Shown here piece by piece: positions 53,427 through 63,872 of a stretch of 64,000 bases of DNA. The position numbers and the translations under genes are program-made. Source of the DNA: Luteibacter aegosomaticola (GTDB lineage: Bacteria > Pseudomonadota > Gammaproteobacteria > Xanthomonadales > Rhodanobacteraceae); assembly GCF_023078475.1 (NCBI RefSeq), contig NZ_CP095741.1, positions 4,092,001 through 4,156,000 of the forward strand, read 5' to 3'. Under the pieces are notes generated by a model. The model saw nothing but the letters and a program-made list of their open reading frames with translations. It was not told where the DNA came from and made no database searches. Numbering within the stretch: the first letter of the stretch is position 1; the number at the start of each line of letters is the position of its first letter.

Positions 53427-54397
53427 TACTTCAGAGCCTCCCGTTCCATGGAGGTTTCCAGCACGCGCCAGCACAGGCCCGGGTAATCCAGGCCAGCGAC
53501 GGCGGCAGCCTTCGGCACAAGCGAGTGCGAGGTCATGCCCGGCGCGGTGTTCACTTCGAGCAGCCAGTTCTTGCCGTGGCGGTCACGCATCACATCGACG
53601 CGGCCCCAGCCGAAGCAATCCAGCGCATCGAACGCCTTGATCGCCAGCGCGCGCATCTCGTCTTCCGCCGCGCCGGAGAGGCCCGGGCAGAGGTACTGCG
53701 TTTCATCCGAGATGTACTTGGCGTTGTAGTCGTAGTACTCGCCAGCCGGCACGATCTTGATGGTCGGCAGCACGTCGCGGCCGACGATGCCGACGGTGAA
53801 CTCGCCACCTTCCTGCGCGTCGCCTTCGATCAGCGTTTCCATCAGCATATCGCCGGGATAGCGCTGAGCGAGTGCCACGGCCTCGTCGAGATCTTCTTCC
53901 TTGAAGACGCGGCTCACGCCCACGCTCGAGCCTTCCCAGGCGGGCTTCACGATCAGCGGGAAACCGATCTCACGCGCAGCGGCGTGCACATCGGCACCGC
54001 GCGGCAGCGCCTTGAACTTCGGGGTCGGCAGGCCCAGCGCGATCCACACCTGCTTGGCGCGGACCTTGTCGAGCGAAAGCGCCGAACCGAGCACGCCCGA
54101 ACCGGTGTACGGAATGCCAAGCGACTGCAGCGCGCCCTGGAGCTCGCCGTTCTCGCCACCCGCACCGTGCAGGATGTTGAACACGCGGGCGAAGTGGCCA
54201 GCGCGCACGGCATCAAGCAGCGCGGGAATGCCATCGATGGCGTGTGCGTCGACACCGGCGCTACGCAGCGCCTCGAGCACACCCTTGCCGGAGTTCAGCG
54301 AAACCTCGCGCTCGGCCGAATTGCCGCCCATGACCACGGCGACGCGGCCGAACTCGGCGGCATCGGTGACACGGCGCGGGAAACGGGTACTGCTCAT
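53426..54397 (-). CDS. ddl: D-alanine--D-alanine ligase
   Basis: ATP-grasp enzyme that makes D-Ala-D-Ala for peptidoglycan, 323 residues. Motifs: [21 protein letters not shown] (substrate loop; Glu of the SAEREVSL signature), [44 protein letters not shown] (ATP-binding Lys) and the C-terminal [17 protein letters not shown]. The N-terminus through ATG 54397 overlaps the murC stop (TAATG). The A/B-type distinction is not needed here; it is the dcw copy (ddlB-like). Confidence 0.97.
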   Translation of the reverse strand: MSSTRFPRRVTDAAEFGRVAVVMGGNSAEREVSLNSGKGVLEALRSAGVDAHAIDGIPALLDAVRAGHFARVFNILHGAGGENGELQGALQSLGIPYTGSGVLGSALSLDKVRAKQVWIALGLPTPKFKALPRGADVHAAAREIGFPLIVKPAWEGSSVGVSRVFKEEDLDEAVALAQRYPGDMLMETLIEGDAQEGGEFTVGIVGRDVLPTIKIVPAGEYYDYNAKYISDETQYLCPGLSGAAEDEMRALAIKAFDALDCFGWGRVDVMRDRHGKNWLLEVNTAPGMTSHSLVPKAAAVAGLDYPGLCWRVLETSMEREALK

Positions 54398-55836
54398 TAC
54401 TTCGACGTCCTCAGGTTGCCGGCGTTGCCCAGCTCAACAGCCGCCGCGCCGATGTCGCCGGCGCCCAGCAGCATGATCAGATCGTTATCGCGAGCCAGCG
54501 CGGAAAGCGTGGCGCGCAGGTCGCGCGGGTGGTCGACCAGCACGGGATCGGTCTTGCCACGCGCGCGGATGGCGCGGGCGAGCGCCTTGCCGTCGGCGCC
54601 CGCGATCGGCGATTCGCCGGCCGGGTACACCTCGGTCAGCACCAGCACGTCGGTCTCGGCGAGCACGTTGGCGAAATCATCGAGCAGGTCGCGCGTACGG
54701 CTGTAGCGATGCGGCTGGAACGCGACGACCAGGCGGCGATCCGGCCAGCCGCCGCGAGCGGCGGCAAACACCGCAGCGAGCTCGCGCGGGTGGTGGCCAT
54801 AATCGTCCACCAGCAGCGCGGAACCCTGGTCCAGGGCGATCTCGCCGCGGCGATGGAAACGGCGGCCCACGCCTTCGAAACCGGCGAGCGCATGCGCAAT
54901 GGCTTCCGGCTCGACGCCCAGCTGCCAACCCACGGCGGCCGCGGCGAGCGCGTTCTGCACGTTGTGGCGGCCCGGCAGGTTCAGCGTGACGGCGACCGCA
55001 TCGACCAGGCCCGGCAGGTGCAGGTCGAACTGCATCTGGAAGCCCACCTGGCGCACGTTCGTCGCGGTGACGTCGGCGGAGGCATTGTCGATGCCGTAGG
55101 TGATGAGGCGGCGCGACGTATCCTGCGCCAGCTTCTTCGTTTCTTCGTCGTCGATGCACAGCACGGCCACGCCGTAGAACGGCAGGCGATGCAGGAAATC
55201 GCCAAAGGCCTTCTTCACCTGGGCGAAGTCGCCGTTGTAGTTCTCGAGGTGATCGGCGTCGATGTTGGTGACGACCGCCATCACCGGCGAGAGCATCAGG
55301 AACGAACCATCCGACTCATCGGCCTCGGCCACGAGGTACTGGCCCGTGCCCAGGCGCGCGTTCGCACCGGCGGCGTTGAGCTGGCCACCGATCACGAAGG
55401 TCGGGTCGTATTCGGCTTCGGCGAGCACGCTGGCGACCAGGCTGGTGGTGGTGGTCTTGCCGTGCGTACCGGCGATAGCAATGCCACGGCGGAAACGCAT
55501 CAGCTCGCCGAGCATCTCCGCGCGCGGCACGGTCGGAATGCGCGCAGCGCGCGCGGCGACCAGCTCCGGGTTGTCCTGGCGGATGGCGCTGGAGATCACG
55601 ACGACGTCAGCGCCATCGATATTGCTGGCCTGGTGGCCGATGTGCACTTCCACGCCCAGCTTGGCCAGGCGGTCGGTGGTCGGCGACGGCGCGCGATCGG
55701 AACCGGACACGCTGTAGCCAAGATTCGCCAGCACTTCGGCGATACCGCTCATGCCCACGCCGCCCACGCCAATGAAATGGACACGGCGGAACGAGGTCAT
55801 GAAATCATCGTGGGCGCGCAAACGACCGGGCGTCAT
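54397..55836 (-). CDS. murC: UDP-N-acetylmuramate--L-alanine ligase
   Basis: First Mur ligase of the peptide stem, 479 residues. Mur-ligase motifs: [22 protein letters not shown] (UDP-binding), [22 protein letters not shown] (P-loop GTHGKTTT), the central [17 protein letters not shown], and [20 protein letters not shown] in the third domain. Overlaps murG at its start (ATGA, 55833-55836) and ddl at its end. Cytoplasmic. The start [18 protein letters not shown] may instead be the ATG 36 bases further in ([11 protein letters not shown]), which would also fit the family. Confidence 0.96.
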   Translation of the reverse strand: MTPGRLRAHDDFMTSFRRVHFIGVGGVGMSGIAEVLANLGYSVSGSDRAPSPTTDRLAKLGVEVHIGHQASNIDGADVVVISSAIRQDNPELVAARAARIPTVPRAEMLGELMRFRRGIAIAGTHGKTTTTSLVASVLAEAEYDPTFVIGGQLNAAGANARLGTGQYLVAEADESDGSFLMLSPVMAVVTNIDADHLENYNGDFAQVKKAFGDFLHRLPFYGVAVLCIDDEETKKLAQDTSRRLITYGIDNASADVTATNVRQVGFQMQFDLHLPGLVDAVAVTLNLPGRHNVQNALAAAAVGWQLGVEPEAIAHALAGFEGVGRRFHRRGEIALDQGSALLVDDYGHHPRELAAVFAAARGGWPDRRLVVAFQPHRYSRTRDLLDDFANVLAETDVLVLTEVYPAGESPIAGADGKALARAIRARGKTDPVLVDHPRDLRATLSALARDNDLIMLLGAGDIGAAAVELGNAGNLRTSK

Positions 55837-56915
55837 GCGGAAACCTCCATGCAGTGACGGGCAATCGTTGATGCAGCGTCGGGTTTAGCAAGCGAACGCG
55901 AGGCGTTCGCGGCGGTAAGGATCTGCTCGCGGTCGGCGAACAGATCGACAAGCAGCTGCGCGAGCGAACGCGCGGCGTCGGCTTCGTTGAGCGAGGCATC
56001 GGTCACGATGCGTGCGCCACCCACGTCGACCATGGCGCGGGCATTCGCGGTCTGGTGGTCATCCACCGCGTGCGGGAACGGCACCAGCACGGCCTCGAGG
56101 CCCGCGGCGCAAAGCTCGGCGACGGTCAGCGCGCCGGCACGGCACACGACCACGTCGGCCCACTCATACGCACCGGCCATGTCGTCGATGAACGGTACGA
56201 CGTTCGCGGCGACGCCGGCGGCCGTATAGGCATCCACGGCTTCGTCGAGGCCACGCTCGCCGGTCTGGTGCACCACGTCCGGGCGCACATCATGGGCGGC
56301 GAGCAAGGCCAGCGCCTTCGGCAGGCTGGTGTTCAAGGTCCGGGCGCCGAGGCTGCCGCCGAGCACCAGCAGGCGCGGCGCGCCGCTGCGCTGATGAAAG
56401 CGCACGGCTGGCGCCGGGAGCGCAGCGATCGAAGCGCGCACCGGGTTACCCACCCACTCCGCGCCAGGCAGCACGTTGGGGAAACCGGTCAGCACGCGCT
56501 TCGCAAACGAAGCGAGCTTGCGGTTGGTGAAGCCGGCCACGGCGTTCTGCTCATGCACCACGAGCGGAATACCGGCCAGGCGCGCGGCGACACCGGCTGG
56601 TCCGGCCACGTAGCCACCCATCGACAGCACGCAACGCGGGCGCAGCTTGCGCAGCAGCGCCAGCGCCTGGAACAGCGCACGGGCCAGCATCAGCGGTGCG
56701 AGTACGCGGGTCTTCAGGCCCTTACCGCGCAAGCCACCGACCTGCATGGTGTGCAGTGCGATGTCGTGCTTCGGTACCACGCGGGTTTCCATGCCGCCCT
56801 CGGCACCGAGCCACGCCACCGGCACGCCCTGCGCACGCAGTTCGTCGGCTACGGCCAGGCCGGGGAAGATATGGCCACCGGTACCACCGGCCATGATCAG
56901 GACGGGGCCGCTCAT
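55833..56915 (-). CDS. murG: UDP-GlcNAc:lipid I GlcNAc transferase MurG
   Basis: GT28 enzyme that makes lipid II at the inner face of the membrane, 360 residues. Donor and acceptor motifs: VLIMAGGTGGHIFPGLAVADEL (glycine loop), MGGYVAGPAGVAARLAGIPLVVHEQNAVAG, LLVLGGSLGARTLN and ADVVVCRAGALTVAELCAAGLEAVLVPFPHAVDDHQTANA. The last includes the catalytic-domain RAGALT...E signature. Starts four bases inside the ftsW stop (56912-56915), hence coupled. Confidence 0.97.
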   Translation of the reverse strand: MSGPVLIMAGGTGGHIFPGLAVADELRAQGVPVAWLGAEGGMETRVVPKHDIALHTMQVGGLRGKGLKTRVLAPLMLARALFQALALLRKLRPRCVLSMGGYVAGPAGVAARLAGIPLVVHEQNAVAGFTNRKLASFAKRVLTGFPNVLPGAEWVGNPVRASIAALPAPAVRFHQRSGAPRLLVLGGSLGARTLNTSLPKALALLAAHDVRPDVVHQTGERGLDEAVDAYTAAGVAANVVPFIDDMAGAYEWADVVVCRAGALTVAELCAAGLEAVLVPFPHAVDDHQTANARAMVDVGGARIVTDASLNEADAARSLAQLLVDLFADREQILTAANASRSLAKPDAASTIARHCMEVSA

Positions 56916-58132
56916 GCGACACCTCCGATCGGTGCCGACGTGGGCACGGCAACGGACGGATTACGCACGGCGGTCTGCCGGGCATCTTCCGCACGGTTGA
57001 TTTCGAAGGTGGCGCGCAGCAGCACGCCGACCATGCAGCAGGTCATCAGCACCGACGAACCGCCCGAGCTGATCAGCGGCAGGGTCAGGCCCTTGGTCGG
57101 CAGCACGCCCAGGTTCACGCCGATCGAGACCATGGCCTGGAAGCCGAGCATCAGCGAAATGCCGTACGCCACATAGCCGGAGAAGCGATGGCCGAGCTCA
57201 ACGCCCTTCAGGCCGATGTACAGGCCGCGGCCCACCAGCACGACATACAGGCCGATCACGGTGGCGATGCCTGCCAGGCCGAGCTCTTCAGCGAGCACGG
57301 CAAGGATAAAGTCGGTATGCGCTTCGGGCAGGTAGAACAGCTTCTGCACGCTCGAGCCCAGGCCCACGCCGAGCCACTCGCCGCGGCCCACGGCGATCAG
57401 CGCCTGGGTGAGCTGGAAACCGTCGTTGAACGGATCCTTCCACGGATCGAGGAACGAGGTGAGGCGCTTGATGCGGTAATCCTCGGCGGTCGCCGCGTAG
57501 ATCAGCAGCGGCACCAGCGGCATGGCCAGCAGCAACAGGTTGCGCATGCGCGCGCCCGCCAGCCAGACCATGCCCACCGTGGTCGCCACCACCAGCGCGG
57601 CCGAACCGAAGTCGGGCTGGGCCAGCAACAGCAACACGATGAAACCAGCCACGCCGATCGGCTTCACCACGCCGAACAGTTCGTATTCCACGCCTTCGCG
57701 GTGGCGCACGAGGTAGCTGGACAGGTAAGCAACCAGGATCAGCTTCATCGCCTCGACGGGCTGGAAGCTGGTGACGAACAGGTTGATCCAGCGGCGCGCA
57801 CCGTTGATACGCATGCCGAAGCCCGGCACGAACACCAGCAGCAGGCCGACGACGCCAAGCAGGAGCAACAGCGTGCTGTGCTTCTCGATCACCTTGAGCT
57901 CGGTGCGCATCGCGACACCCGCCAGGATGCAGCCGCCGACCAGGAAGCCGATGTGCTTCTTGAGGTAATAGAAGGCGCCCACGTGCGAGCCATCGGCCAC
58001 GGCGATCGAGGCGGAGGTGACCATCACCACGCCGATCGCTGCGAGCGCAAGCGCAGCCACGAGCAGCGGGGTGTCGAAACTCCCCCGCGGGCCCTGGCGG
58101 CGCTGTGCCTGCTTGTTACCGAAGCCAAACAT
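56912..58132 (-). CDS. ftsW: Peptidoglycan polymerase FtsW (SEDS family)
   Basis: Inner-membrane SEDS glycosyltransferase of the divisome, 406 residues with about ten membrane helices. Conserved features: GARRWINLFVTSFQPVEAMKLILV, LLAQPDFGSAALV, AVLAEELGLAGI with the SEDS catalytic-region Glu, and the C-terminal LTLPLISSGGSSVLMTCCMVGVLL signature. It forms the septal synthase with FtsI, encoded in the same cluster. It follows mraY directly (five bases between stop and start); the murD normally found between them is absent. Confidence 0.96.
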   Translation of the reverse strand: MFGFGNKQAQRRQGPRGSFDTPLLVAALALAAIGVVMVTSASIAVADGSHVGAFYYLKKHIGFLVGGCILAGVAMRTELKVIEKHSTLLLLLGVVGLLLVFVPGFGMRINGARRWINLFVTSFQPVEAMKLILVAYLSSYLVRHREGVEYELFGVVKPIGVAGFIVLLLLAQPDFGSAALVVATTVGMVWLAGARMRNLLLLAMPLVPLLIYAATAEDYRIKRLTSFLDPWKDPFNDGFQLTQALIAVGRGEWLGVGLGSSVQKLFYLPEAHTDFILAVLAEELGLAGIATVIGLYVVLVGRGLYIGLKGVELGHRFSGYVAYGISLMLGFQAMVSIGVNLGVLPTKGLTLPLISSGGSSVLMTCCMVGVLLRATFEINRAEDARQTAVRNPSVAVPTSAPIGGVA

Positions 58133-58137
58133 GTGTC

Positions 58138-59220
58138 TTAGCGCACCTTCAACGTAGCCAGACCGATAAGCACCAGCACGACGCTGATGATCCAGAAGCG
58201 GACGATGACCCGCGGTTCGGGCCAGCCCTTCAGTTCGAAGTGGTGGTGGATCGGCGCCATGCGGAAGATCCGCTTGCCGCGCAGCTTGAAGCTGCCCACC
58301 TGCAACATCACCGAGGCGGTCTCCATCACGAACACGCCGCCCATCACGATCAGCACGATTTCCTGTCGCACGATGAGCGCCACGCAGCCGAGGGCCGCAC
58401 CGATCGCCAGCGCGCCCACGTCGCCCATGAACACCTGCGCCGGGTACGTGTTGAACCAGAGGAAGCCAAGGCCGGCACCGGCCAGCGCGCTGCAGAAGAT
58501 CGCCAGCTCGCCCGCGCCCGGGATGCTCGGGATGCCGAGGTATTCGGAGAACAGCTTGTTACCGGCCAGGTAAGCAAAGATGCCCAGCGCACCGGAGACC
58601 AGCACGCTCGGCATGATCGCCAGGCCGTCCAGACCGTCGGTGAGGTTCACCGCGTTAGAGAAGCCGACGATGATGAAGTAGCCGATCACCACGAAGCCCA
58701 GGCCGAGCGGCAGCGCCACCTGCTTGAACAGCGGCACGTACAGCGCGGTCTCGGCCGGCAGCTGGTGCGTCTGGTACAGGAACACGGCGGCGGCCAGGCC
58801 AAACACCGACTGCCAGAAATACTTCCAGCGGCTGGCGAGGCCACGGCTGTCCTTCAGCACCAGCTTGCGGTAGTCGTCGTAGAAACCGATGGCACCGAAG
58901 CACAGCGTCACCAGCAGCACGACCCACACGTAACGGTTGTTGAGGTCGGCCCACAGCAGCGTGGCGATACCGATCGAGAACAGGATGAGCGTGCCGCCCA
59001 TGGTGGGCGTGCCGGCCTTCGACAGATGCGTCTGCGGGCCATCGCTACGCACCACCTGCCCGGCCTTCAGCGCGGCCAGCTTGCGGATCAACGCCGGGCC
59101 GAGCAGCAGCGATACGCACAGCGCGGTGAGCGCCGCCATGATCGCGCGGAAGGTGATGTATTGGAAAAGATGCAGCGACGTGAAGTGCCGAGCCATCCAT
59201 TCCGCCAGTTCAAGCAGCAT
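58138..59220 (-). CDS. mraY: Phospho-N-acetylmuramoyl-pentapeptide transferase MraY
   Basis: Integral membrane enzyme that makes lipid I from UDP-MurNAc-pentapeptide and undecaprenyl phosphate, 360 residues, about ten helices. Motifs: [11 protein letters not shown], the conserved FYDDYRKL (DDxxK-type) with its Asp pair, [17 protein letters not shown] with catalytic residues, [12 protein letters not shown] and the [18 protein letters not shown] loop (HHH). It overlaps the murF end by 11 bases. In most dcw clusters murD follows, but here ftsW does. Confidence 0.97.
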   Translation of the reverse strand: MLLELAEWMARHFTSLHLFQYITFRAIMAALTALCVSLLLGPALIRKLAALKAGQVVRSDGPQTHLSKAGTPTMGGTLILFSIGIATLLWADLNNRYVWVVLLVTLCFGAIGFYDDYRKLVLKDSRGLASRWKYFWQSVFGLAAAVFLYQTHQLPAETALYVPLFKQVALPLGLGFVVIGYFIIVGFSNAVNLTDGLDGLAIMPSVLVSGALGIFAYLAGNKLFSEYLGIPSIPGAGELAIFCSALAGAGLGFLWFNTYPAQVFMGDVGALAIGAALGCVALIVRQEIVLIVMGGVFVMETASVMLQVGSFKLRGKRIFRMAPIHHHFELKGWPEPRVIVRFWIISVVLVLIGLATLKVR

Positions 59221-60577
59221 GGGATGCTCCTTCAGCGTACGTCTTCATCGCCGCGACGACCCGCTCCATGCCGGAGGACCGCGAACCCTTCACCAGGACG
59301 GTGACGCCCTCGTGGATCTGCGCGCACGCTGCCTCGATGAGGGCTTCCTGCGTGGCGAAATGCTGTGCGCCGGCGCCAAAGGCCTCGACGGCGGCGGCGC
59401 TCTTCACGCCGGTGGCGAGCAGGCGCTCGATACCGCGGTCGTGCGCCAGCTTGCCGGTGGTGGCATGCATCTTCAGGGTGTCCGTCCCCAGCTCGGCCAT
59501 GTCGCCGAGGATGAGCCAGCGCTCGCCCTGGGCCAGCGCCAGCGTTTCGATCGCGGCGGCAGCGGAGCCCGGGTTGGCGTTGTAGCTATCGTCGATCAGC
59601 GTCCAGTCGCCCGGCATCGGCTCGAGGTTCAGGCGGCCCGCGACGTGCGGCACCTGCTCCAGGCCTTCGACGATGGTTTCGACCGGCACGTCGAGCGCGC
59701 TGGCGATCGCGGCGGCGGCGAGTGCGTTGGCCACGTTGTGACGCCCCGCCAGCGGCAGGTGCACGTCGCCATCGCCGTGCGGCGTGCTCAGCACGAAGTG
59801 CGTGCCGTCGATGCGCTCGTCGATGATATCGGCGCCGATATCCGCGCGGTGCGACAGCGCGTAGCGCAGCACGCGGCGCGAACCGGCCAGGCCGGTGAAG
59901 AACCCGGAGAAACGCTCGTCATCCGCATTGATGATGGCGACACCATCGGCCGGCAGCGACTGGTAGAGCGCGCCCTTGGTTTCAGCGACGCCTTCGATCG
60001 TGCCCATGCGCTCAAGATGCGCGGCGGCGATGGAGTTCACGAGGCCGATATCGGGCCGTGCGATGGCAGCCAGGTAATCGATATCGCCCGGCTTGCCGGC
60101 ACCCATTTCGAGCACGGCGTAGTCGGTGTCTTCGGGCATGGCCAGCAGCGTGAGCGGCATGCCCAGCTCGTTGTTGTAGTTGCCGGCGTTCACGTGGGTG
60201 CGGCCGTGGCGCGACAGGATCGACGCGGTAAGCGTCTTCACCGTCGTCTTGCCGTTCGAGCCGGTGATGCCGATGACGCGCACCTTGTTGTTCTGCGCGC
60301 GCACCGAGCTGGCCAGGTCGCCCAGCGCCAGCTGTGTGTCGTTGACGATGACCTGCGGGATATCGACGGCGACCGGACGCGTCACCAGTGCGGCGGCGGC
60401 GCCCTTCTCGGCAGCGGCAGCCACGAAATCGTGGCCATCGACGCGCTCGCCCGGCAGGGCGACGAACAGATCGCCCGCCTGCACCTTGCGCGTATCGATG
60501 GCGAAACCGGTCACATCGGTGTCGGCGCCCTGCAGGCGGCCGCGGGTCCAGAGGGCGACGGCGGAGAGACGCATCAT
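59210..60577 (-). CDS. murF: UDP-MurNAc-tripeptide--D-Ala-D-Ala ligase
   Basis: Adds D-Ala-D-Ala to the muropeptide precursor, 455 residues. Motifs: [21 protein letters not shown] (UMAG-recognition domain), [21 protein letters not shown] (P-loop), [37 protein letters not shown] and [13 protein letters not shown] at the C-terminus. Together with murE it shows ATGA-type coupling (60574-60577). Cytoplasmic. Confidence 0.97.
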   Translation of the reverse strand: MMRLSAVALWTRGRLQGADTDVTGFAIDTRKVQAGDLFVALPGERVDGHDFVAAAAEKGAAAALVTRPVAVDIPQVIVNDTQLALGDLASSVRAQNNKVRVIGITGSNGKTTVKTLTASILSRHGRTHVNAGNYNNELGMPLTLLAMPEDTDYAVLEMGAGKPGDIDYLAAIARPDIGLVNSIAAAHLERMGTIEGVAETKGALYQSLPADGVAIINADDERFSGFFTGLAGSRRVLRYALSHRADIGADIIDERIDGTHFVLSTPHGDGDVHLPLAGRHNVANALAAAAIASALDVPVETIVEGLEQVPHVAGRLNLEPMPGDWTLIDDSYNANPGSAAAAIETLALAQGERWLILGDMAELGTDTLKMHATTGKLAHDRGIERLLATGVKSAAAVEAFGAGAQHFATQEALIEAACAQIHEGVTVLVKGSRSSGMERVVAAMKTYAEGASHAA

Positions 60578-62070
60578 GCGCGTGCTCCCTTCGCAGCCGG
60601 AACCATCAGCGACTGCGCCACCTCGAGGTCGTCGAACGGCAGCTTGCCTTCCGGGCCTTCCTGGTAGGTCTCGTGGCCCTTACCGGCGATCAGCACGACG
60701 TCATCGGCCTTCGCGCCGTTCAATGCCAGCGCAATCGCCTTCGCACGGTCGCGCTCGATCGCCACGGTGTCCGCGTGGGCGAAACCGGACACGATCTGCG
60801 CCACGATGGCATCGCCATCTTCGCTGCGCGGGTTGTCGTCAGTGACGATCACCACATCGGCGAGACGCTCGGCGATGCCCGCCATGATCGGGCGCTTGCC
60901 CGCGTCACGATCGCCACCCGCGCCAAAGACGCAGATCAGGCGACCCTTGGTATGCGAACGCAGCGCCAGCAGCGCCTGCTTCAGCGCATCCGGCGTGTGC
61001 GAGTAATCGACCACCACCAGCGGCTTCTTGCCATCGCCACCCAGGCGGCTCATGCGGCCGTTCACCGGCTGCAGTGATTCCAGCGCCGCGTGGATGCGCT
61101 CGAACGGCTCGCCCAGCGCCCCCAGCACCGCGGCCACGGCCAGCAGGTTGGCAACGTTGAAGCGGCCGAGCAGCGCGCTGCGCACGGTGCGCATGCCCCA
61201 CGGGGTGCTGAGGTTGAACGAGAGGCCCTTGGCCGAGGTGACAATGATGTCCGCGCGGACCTCGGCGTCCTTCTCGGTGGCGTCGTGGGCCATCGACGTG
61301 CGCAGCTTCGCCACGCCTTCCGCCAGGCCCTTCGCGAGCTTCACGCCAAAGGCGTCGTCGACGTTGATCACCGCAGCCTTCAGCCCGGCGAACGCAAACA
61401 GCTTCGCCTTGGCCGCGCCGTAGGCTTCCATGGTGCCGTGGTAATCGAGATGGTCACGGGTCAGGTTGGTGAACACCGCCACGTCGAAAGCCACCGCGTT
61501 GACGCGCCCCTGCTCCAGCGCATGCGAGGACACTTCCATCGCCACATGGGTGGCGCCAGCGTCGCGGAATTCCGCGAACAGGCCCTGCATGCTGATGGCG
61601 TCGGGCGTGGTGCGCTCGCCTTCGACGATCGCGCCATGCATGCCCGCGCCCAGCGTGCCGACCGTGGCCGGCTTCTTGTGCAGGAAAGCGAGCGCCTGGG
61701 CGATGAGCTGCACCGTCGAGGTCTTGCCGTTGGTGCCGGTCACGCCGATCACGTCCAGGGCCTGGGTCGGCTCGCCATGGAAGCGCGCCGCGATGGCACC
61801 GGTGTGCTCGCGCAGGTCCTTCACCGTCACCACGGGCACGCCCGGGTCGGCAGCGTCGAACGGGCCTTCGGCCAGGATCACGGCCGCGCCGTTTTCCACG
61901 GCCTTCGCCGCGAAATCCATCCCGTGGCCCTTGGTACCGCGCAGCGCCACGAAGGCGTTGCCCGCGCTGATCGCACGCGAATCGAGCGAAAGCCCGGAAA
62001 CGACAATTTCGCCGGCACCCTGGGCGTCGGCGAAACCATTAAGAAGTTCGTTGAGAGTCATGCTAGTCAT
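60574..62070 (-). CDS. murE: UDP-MurNAc-L-Ala-D-Glu--meso-DAP ligase
   Basis: Third Mur ligase, 498 residues. Motifs: VIGVTGTNGKTSTVQLIAQAL (P-loop), LLGRFNVANLLAVAAVLGALG, and VVVDYSHTPDALKQALLALR. The sequence VTDDNPRSEDGDAIVAQI contains DNPR, the motif diagnostic of meso-diaminopimelate rather than lysine addition, so the peptidoglycan is of the DAP type. Start overlaps ftsI by four bases (62067-62070). It takes the product of the D-Glu-adding step, whose usual gene (murD) is missing from this cluster. Confidence 0.97.
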   Translation of the reverse strand: MTSMTLNELLNGFADAQGAGEIVVSGLSLDSRAISAGNAFVALRGTKGHGMDFAAKAVENGAAVILAEGPFDAADPGVPVVTVKDLREHTGAIAARFHGEPTQALDVIGVTGTNGKTSTVQLIAQALAFLHKKPATVGTLGAGMHGAIVEGERTTPDAISMQGLFAEFRDAGATHVAMEVSSHALEQGRVNAVAFDVAVFTNLTRDHLDYHGTMEAYGAAKAKLFAFAGLKAAVINVDDAFGVKLAKGLAEGVAKLRTSMAHDATEKDAEVRADIIVTSAKGLSFNLSTPWGMRTVRSALLGRFNVANLLAVAAVLGALGEPFERIHAALESLQPVNGRMSRLGGDGKKPLVVVDYSHTPDALKQALLALRSHTKGRLICVFGAGGDRDAGKRPIMAGIAERLADVVIVTDDNPRSEDGDAIVAQIVSGFAHADTVAIERDRAKAIALALNGAKADDVVLIAGKGHETYQEGPEGKLPFDDLEVAQSLMVPAAKGARA

Positions 62071-63872
62071 GGCACCACCTCTTCGGCCGCGCTTTCATCC
62101 GCGGCAGGTGGTGCATTGGTCGTGCCGATCATCCCGCCCTGGCTGGGCCCGCCGGCGTACCAGCGGCCCACGTTGTCGGGCGGAATATCGAGGAGGCGGA
62201 CGGCGCCGGTCATGACATTGGCGAACGCCGGGCCCGCCACCGAGCCGCCATAGTAATGGCCGCCCTTCGGGTCGTTGATGACGACCACGGTAACGAGACG
62301 CGGGTTGCTGGCCGGGATCATGCCGACGAACAGGGAGATGTAGTTGTTGGCGAAGTAACCGCCAGCAGAGTTCTTGTGCGAGGTGCCGGTCTTGCCGGCC
62401 ACGCTGTAATTGGCGACCGACGCGAAGCCGTAACCGGTGCCGCCCGGGGCGAGCACGGTTTCCAGCATGCGCACGAGCTCGTGCGCCACGTCGGGCGTGA
62501 TGACCTGGTTCGGCGGGTTGTCGGCGCCCTTGATGAAGCTGGGCGCGCGGTAAGCACCGCCGTTGGCGATGGCGGCGTAGCCCGTGGCGAGCTGCAGCGG
62601 CGTCACGTTGAGGTTGTAGCCGTAAGCGATGCGCGACTTCTCGATCGGCTTCCAGGTGCGGCCCACCGGCAGGTAGCCCGAGGCTTCGCCCGGGAAACCG
62701 CTACCGGTGCTGTTACCGATCCCGAACGACTTGAACATGTCGTACATCTGGTCGGTATCCAGCGTCATCGCGATCTTGGCCGCGCCGACGTTGGAGGATT
62801 TGGTGATCACGCCCGTGGGCGTGAGCGTGCCCCAGTTATGCGTATCGCGCACCGGGTGGCCGCCCATCATCCACGTGCCCGGCGAGGTCTCGATCAGCGG
62901 CGAGGTGGGCGTGTACTTGCCGCTGGTGAGAGCGGCAGCCATGGTGAAGGCCTTCATCGTCGAGCCAGGCTCGACCACGTCGGTCACCGCGCGGTTACGG
63001 CGATCGCCCGGGCTGCTGCCACGCACAGCGTTCGGGTTGAACGACGGCAGGTTGGCCATGCCCAGCACTTCGCCGGTGTGCACGTCCATCACCACGATGG
63101 AACCGGAATCGGCCTTGTTCTTCTCCAGCGTGTCCTTCAGCGCGCTATACGCGAGGTACTGGATGCGGCGGTCGATCGACAGCGTGATATCGCGGCCCGG
63201 CTGCGGCTCGCGCACCAGCTCCACGTCTTCCACCACGTGGCCCATGCGGTCGCGGATGACCCGCTTGGCGCCCGGCTTGCCGGCCAGCCACTGGTCGTAC
63301 GACAGCTCCAGGCCTTCCTGGCCGTGGTCGTCGATGTTGGTGAAGCCGAGGATATGGCTGTTCACCGCACCCGACGGGTAATAGCGGCGGTACTCGCGCT
63401 GCGAGTTGATGCCCGGGATCTTCAGGTCCATCACGGCCTGCGCGTCTTCCGGACGCATCTGGCGGGTGATGTACATGAACTCCTTGTCCGCACGCGCTTC
63501 GATCTTCGACTTCAGGTCGTCGGCATCGACGTGCAGCGCCTTCGCCAGGTCCGGGATGCGGTCGGCGTTCTCGAGCAGTTCGGGCGGGTTGGCCCACAGC
63601 GAAGCCACCGGCGTGGACACGGCCAGCGGCTCGCCATTGCGATCGAAGATGGTGCCGCGCGAGACGGCGATCGGCATTTCACGCAGGAAACGGGCATCGC
63701 CCTGGTCCTGGTAGAACTGCTTGCGCACCACCTGCAGATCGAACGCGCGCACGAGCAGGCCCGAAGCCGCCACGCACAGCACCGCCACCATCACGGTCAT
63801 GCGCTTACGCGGGCTCGGGCCCTGGCCGCGGCGGCGGCTGGGTACGACGAGCTTGCCCTGGCGCGCCCTCAT
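62067..63872 (-). CDS. ftsI: Septal peptidoglycan transpeptidase FtsI (PBP3)
   Basis: Class B penicillin-binding protein of the divisome, 601 residues. Short basic N-terminus, one membrane helix (about 23-45: RMTVMVAVLCVAASGLLVRAF), pedestal domain, then transpeptidase with the active-site Ser in VEPGSTMKAFTMAAAL (SxxK), ITKSSNVGAAKIAM (SxN) and VAGKTGTSHKNSAGG (KTG). It cross-links septal peptidoglycan synthesised with FtsW. Overlaps ftsL by four bases at its start. Beta-lactam target. Confidence 0.97.
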   Translation of the reverse strand: MRARQGKLVVPSRRRGQGPSPRKRMTVMVAVLCVAASGLLVRAFDLQVVRKQFYQDQGDARFLREMPIAVSRGTIFDRNGEPLAVSTPVASLWANPPELLENADRIPDLAKALHVDADDLKSKIEARADKEFMYITRQMRPEDAQAVMDLKIPGINSQREYRRYYPSGAVNSHILGFTNIDDHGQEGLELSYDQWLAGKPGAKRVIRDRMGHVVEDVELVREPQPGRDITLSIDRRIQYLAYSALKDTLEKNKADSGSIVVMDVHTGEVLGMANLPSFNPNAVRGSSPGDRRNRAVTDVVEPGSTMKAFTMAAALTSGKYTPTSPLIETSPGTWMMGGHPVRDTHNWGTLTPTGVITKSSNVGAAKIAMTLDTDQMYDMFKSFGIGNSTGSGFPGEASGYLPVGRTWKPIEKSRIAYGYNLNVTPLQLATGYAAIANGGAYRAPSFIKGADNPPNQVITPDVAHELVRMLETVLAPGGTGYGFASVANYSVAGKTGTSHKNSAGGYFANNYISLFVGMIPASNPRLVTVVVINDPKGGHYYGGSVAGPAFANVMTGAVRLLDIPPDNVGRWYAGGPSQGGMIGTTNAPPAADESAAEEVVP

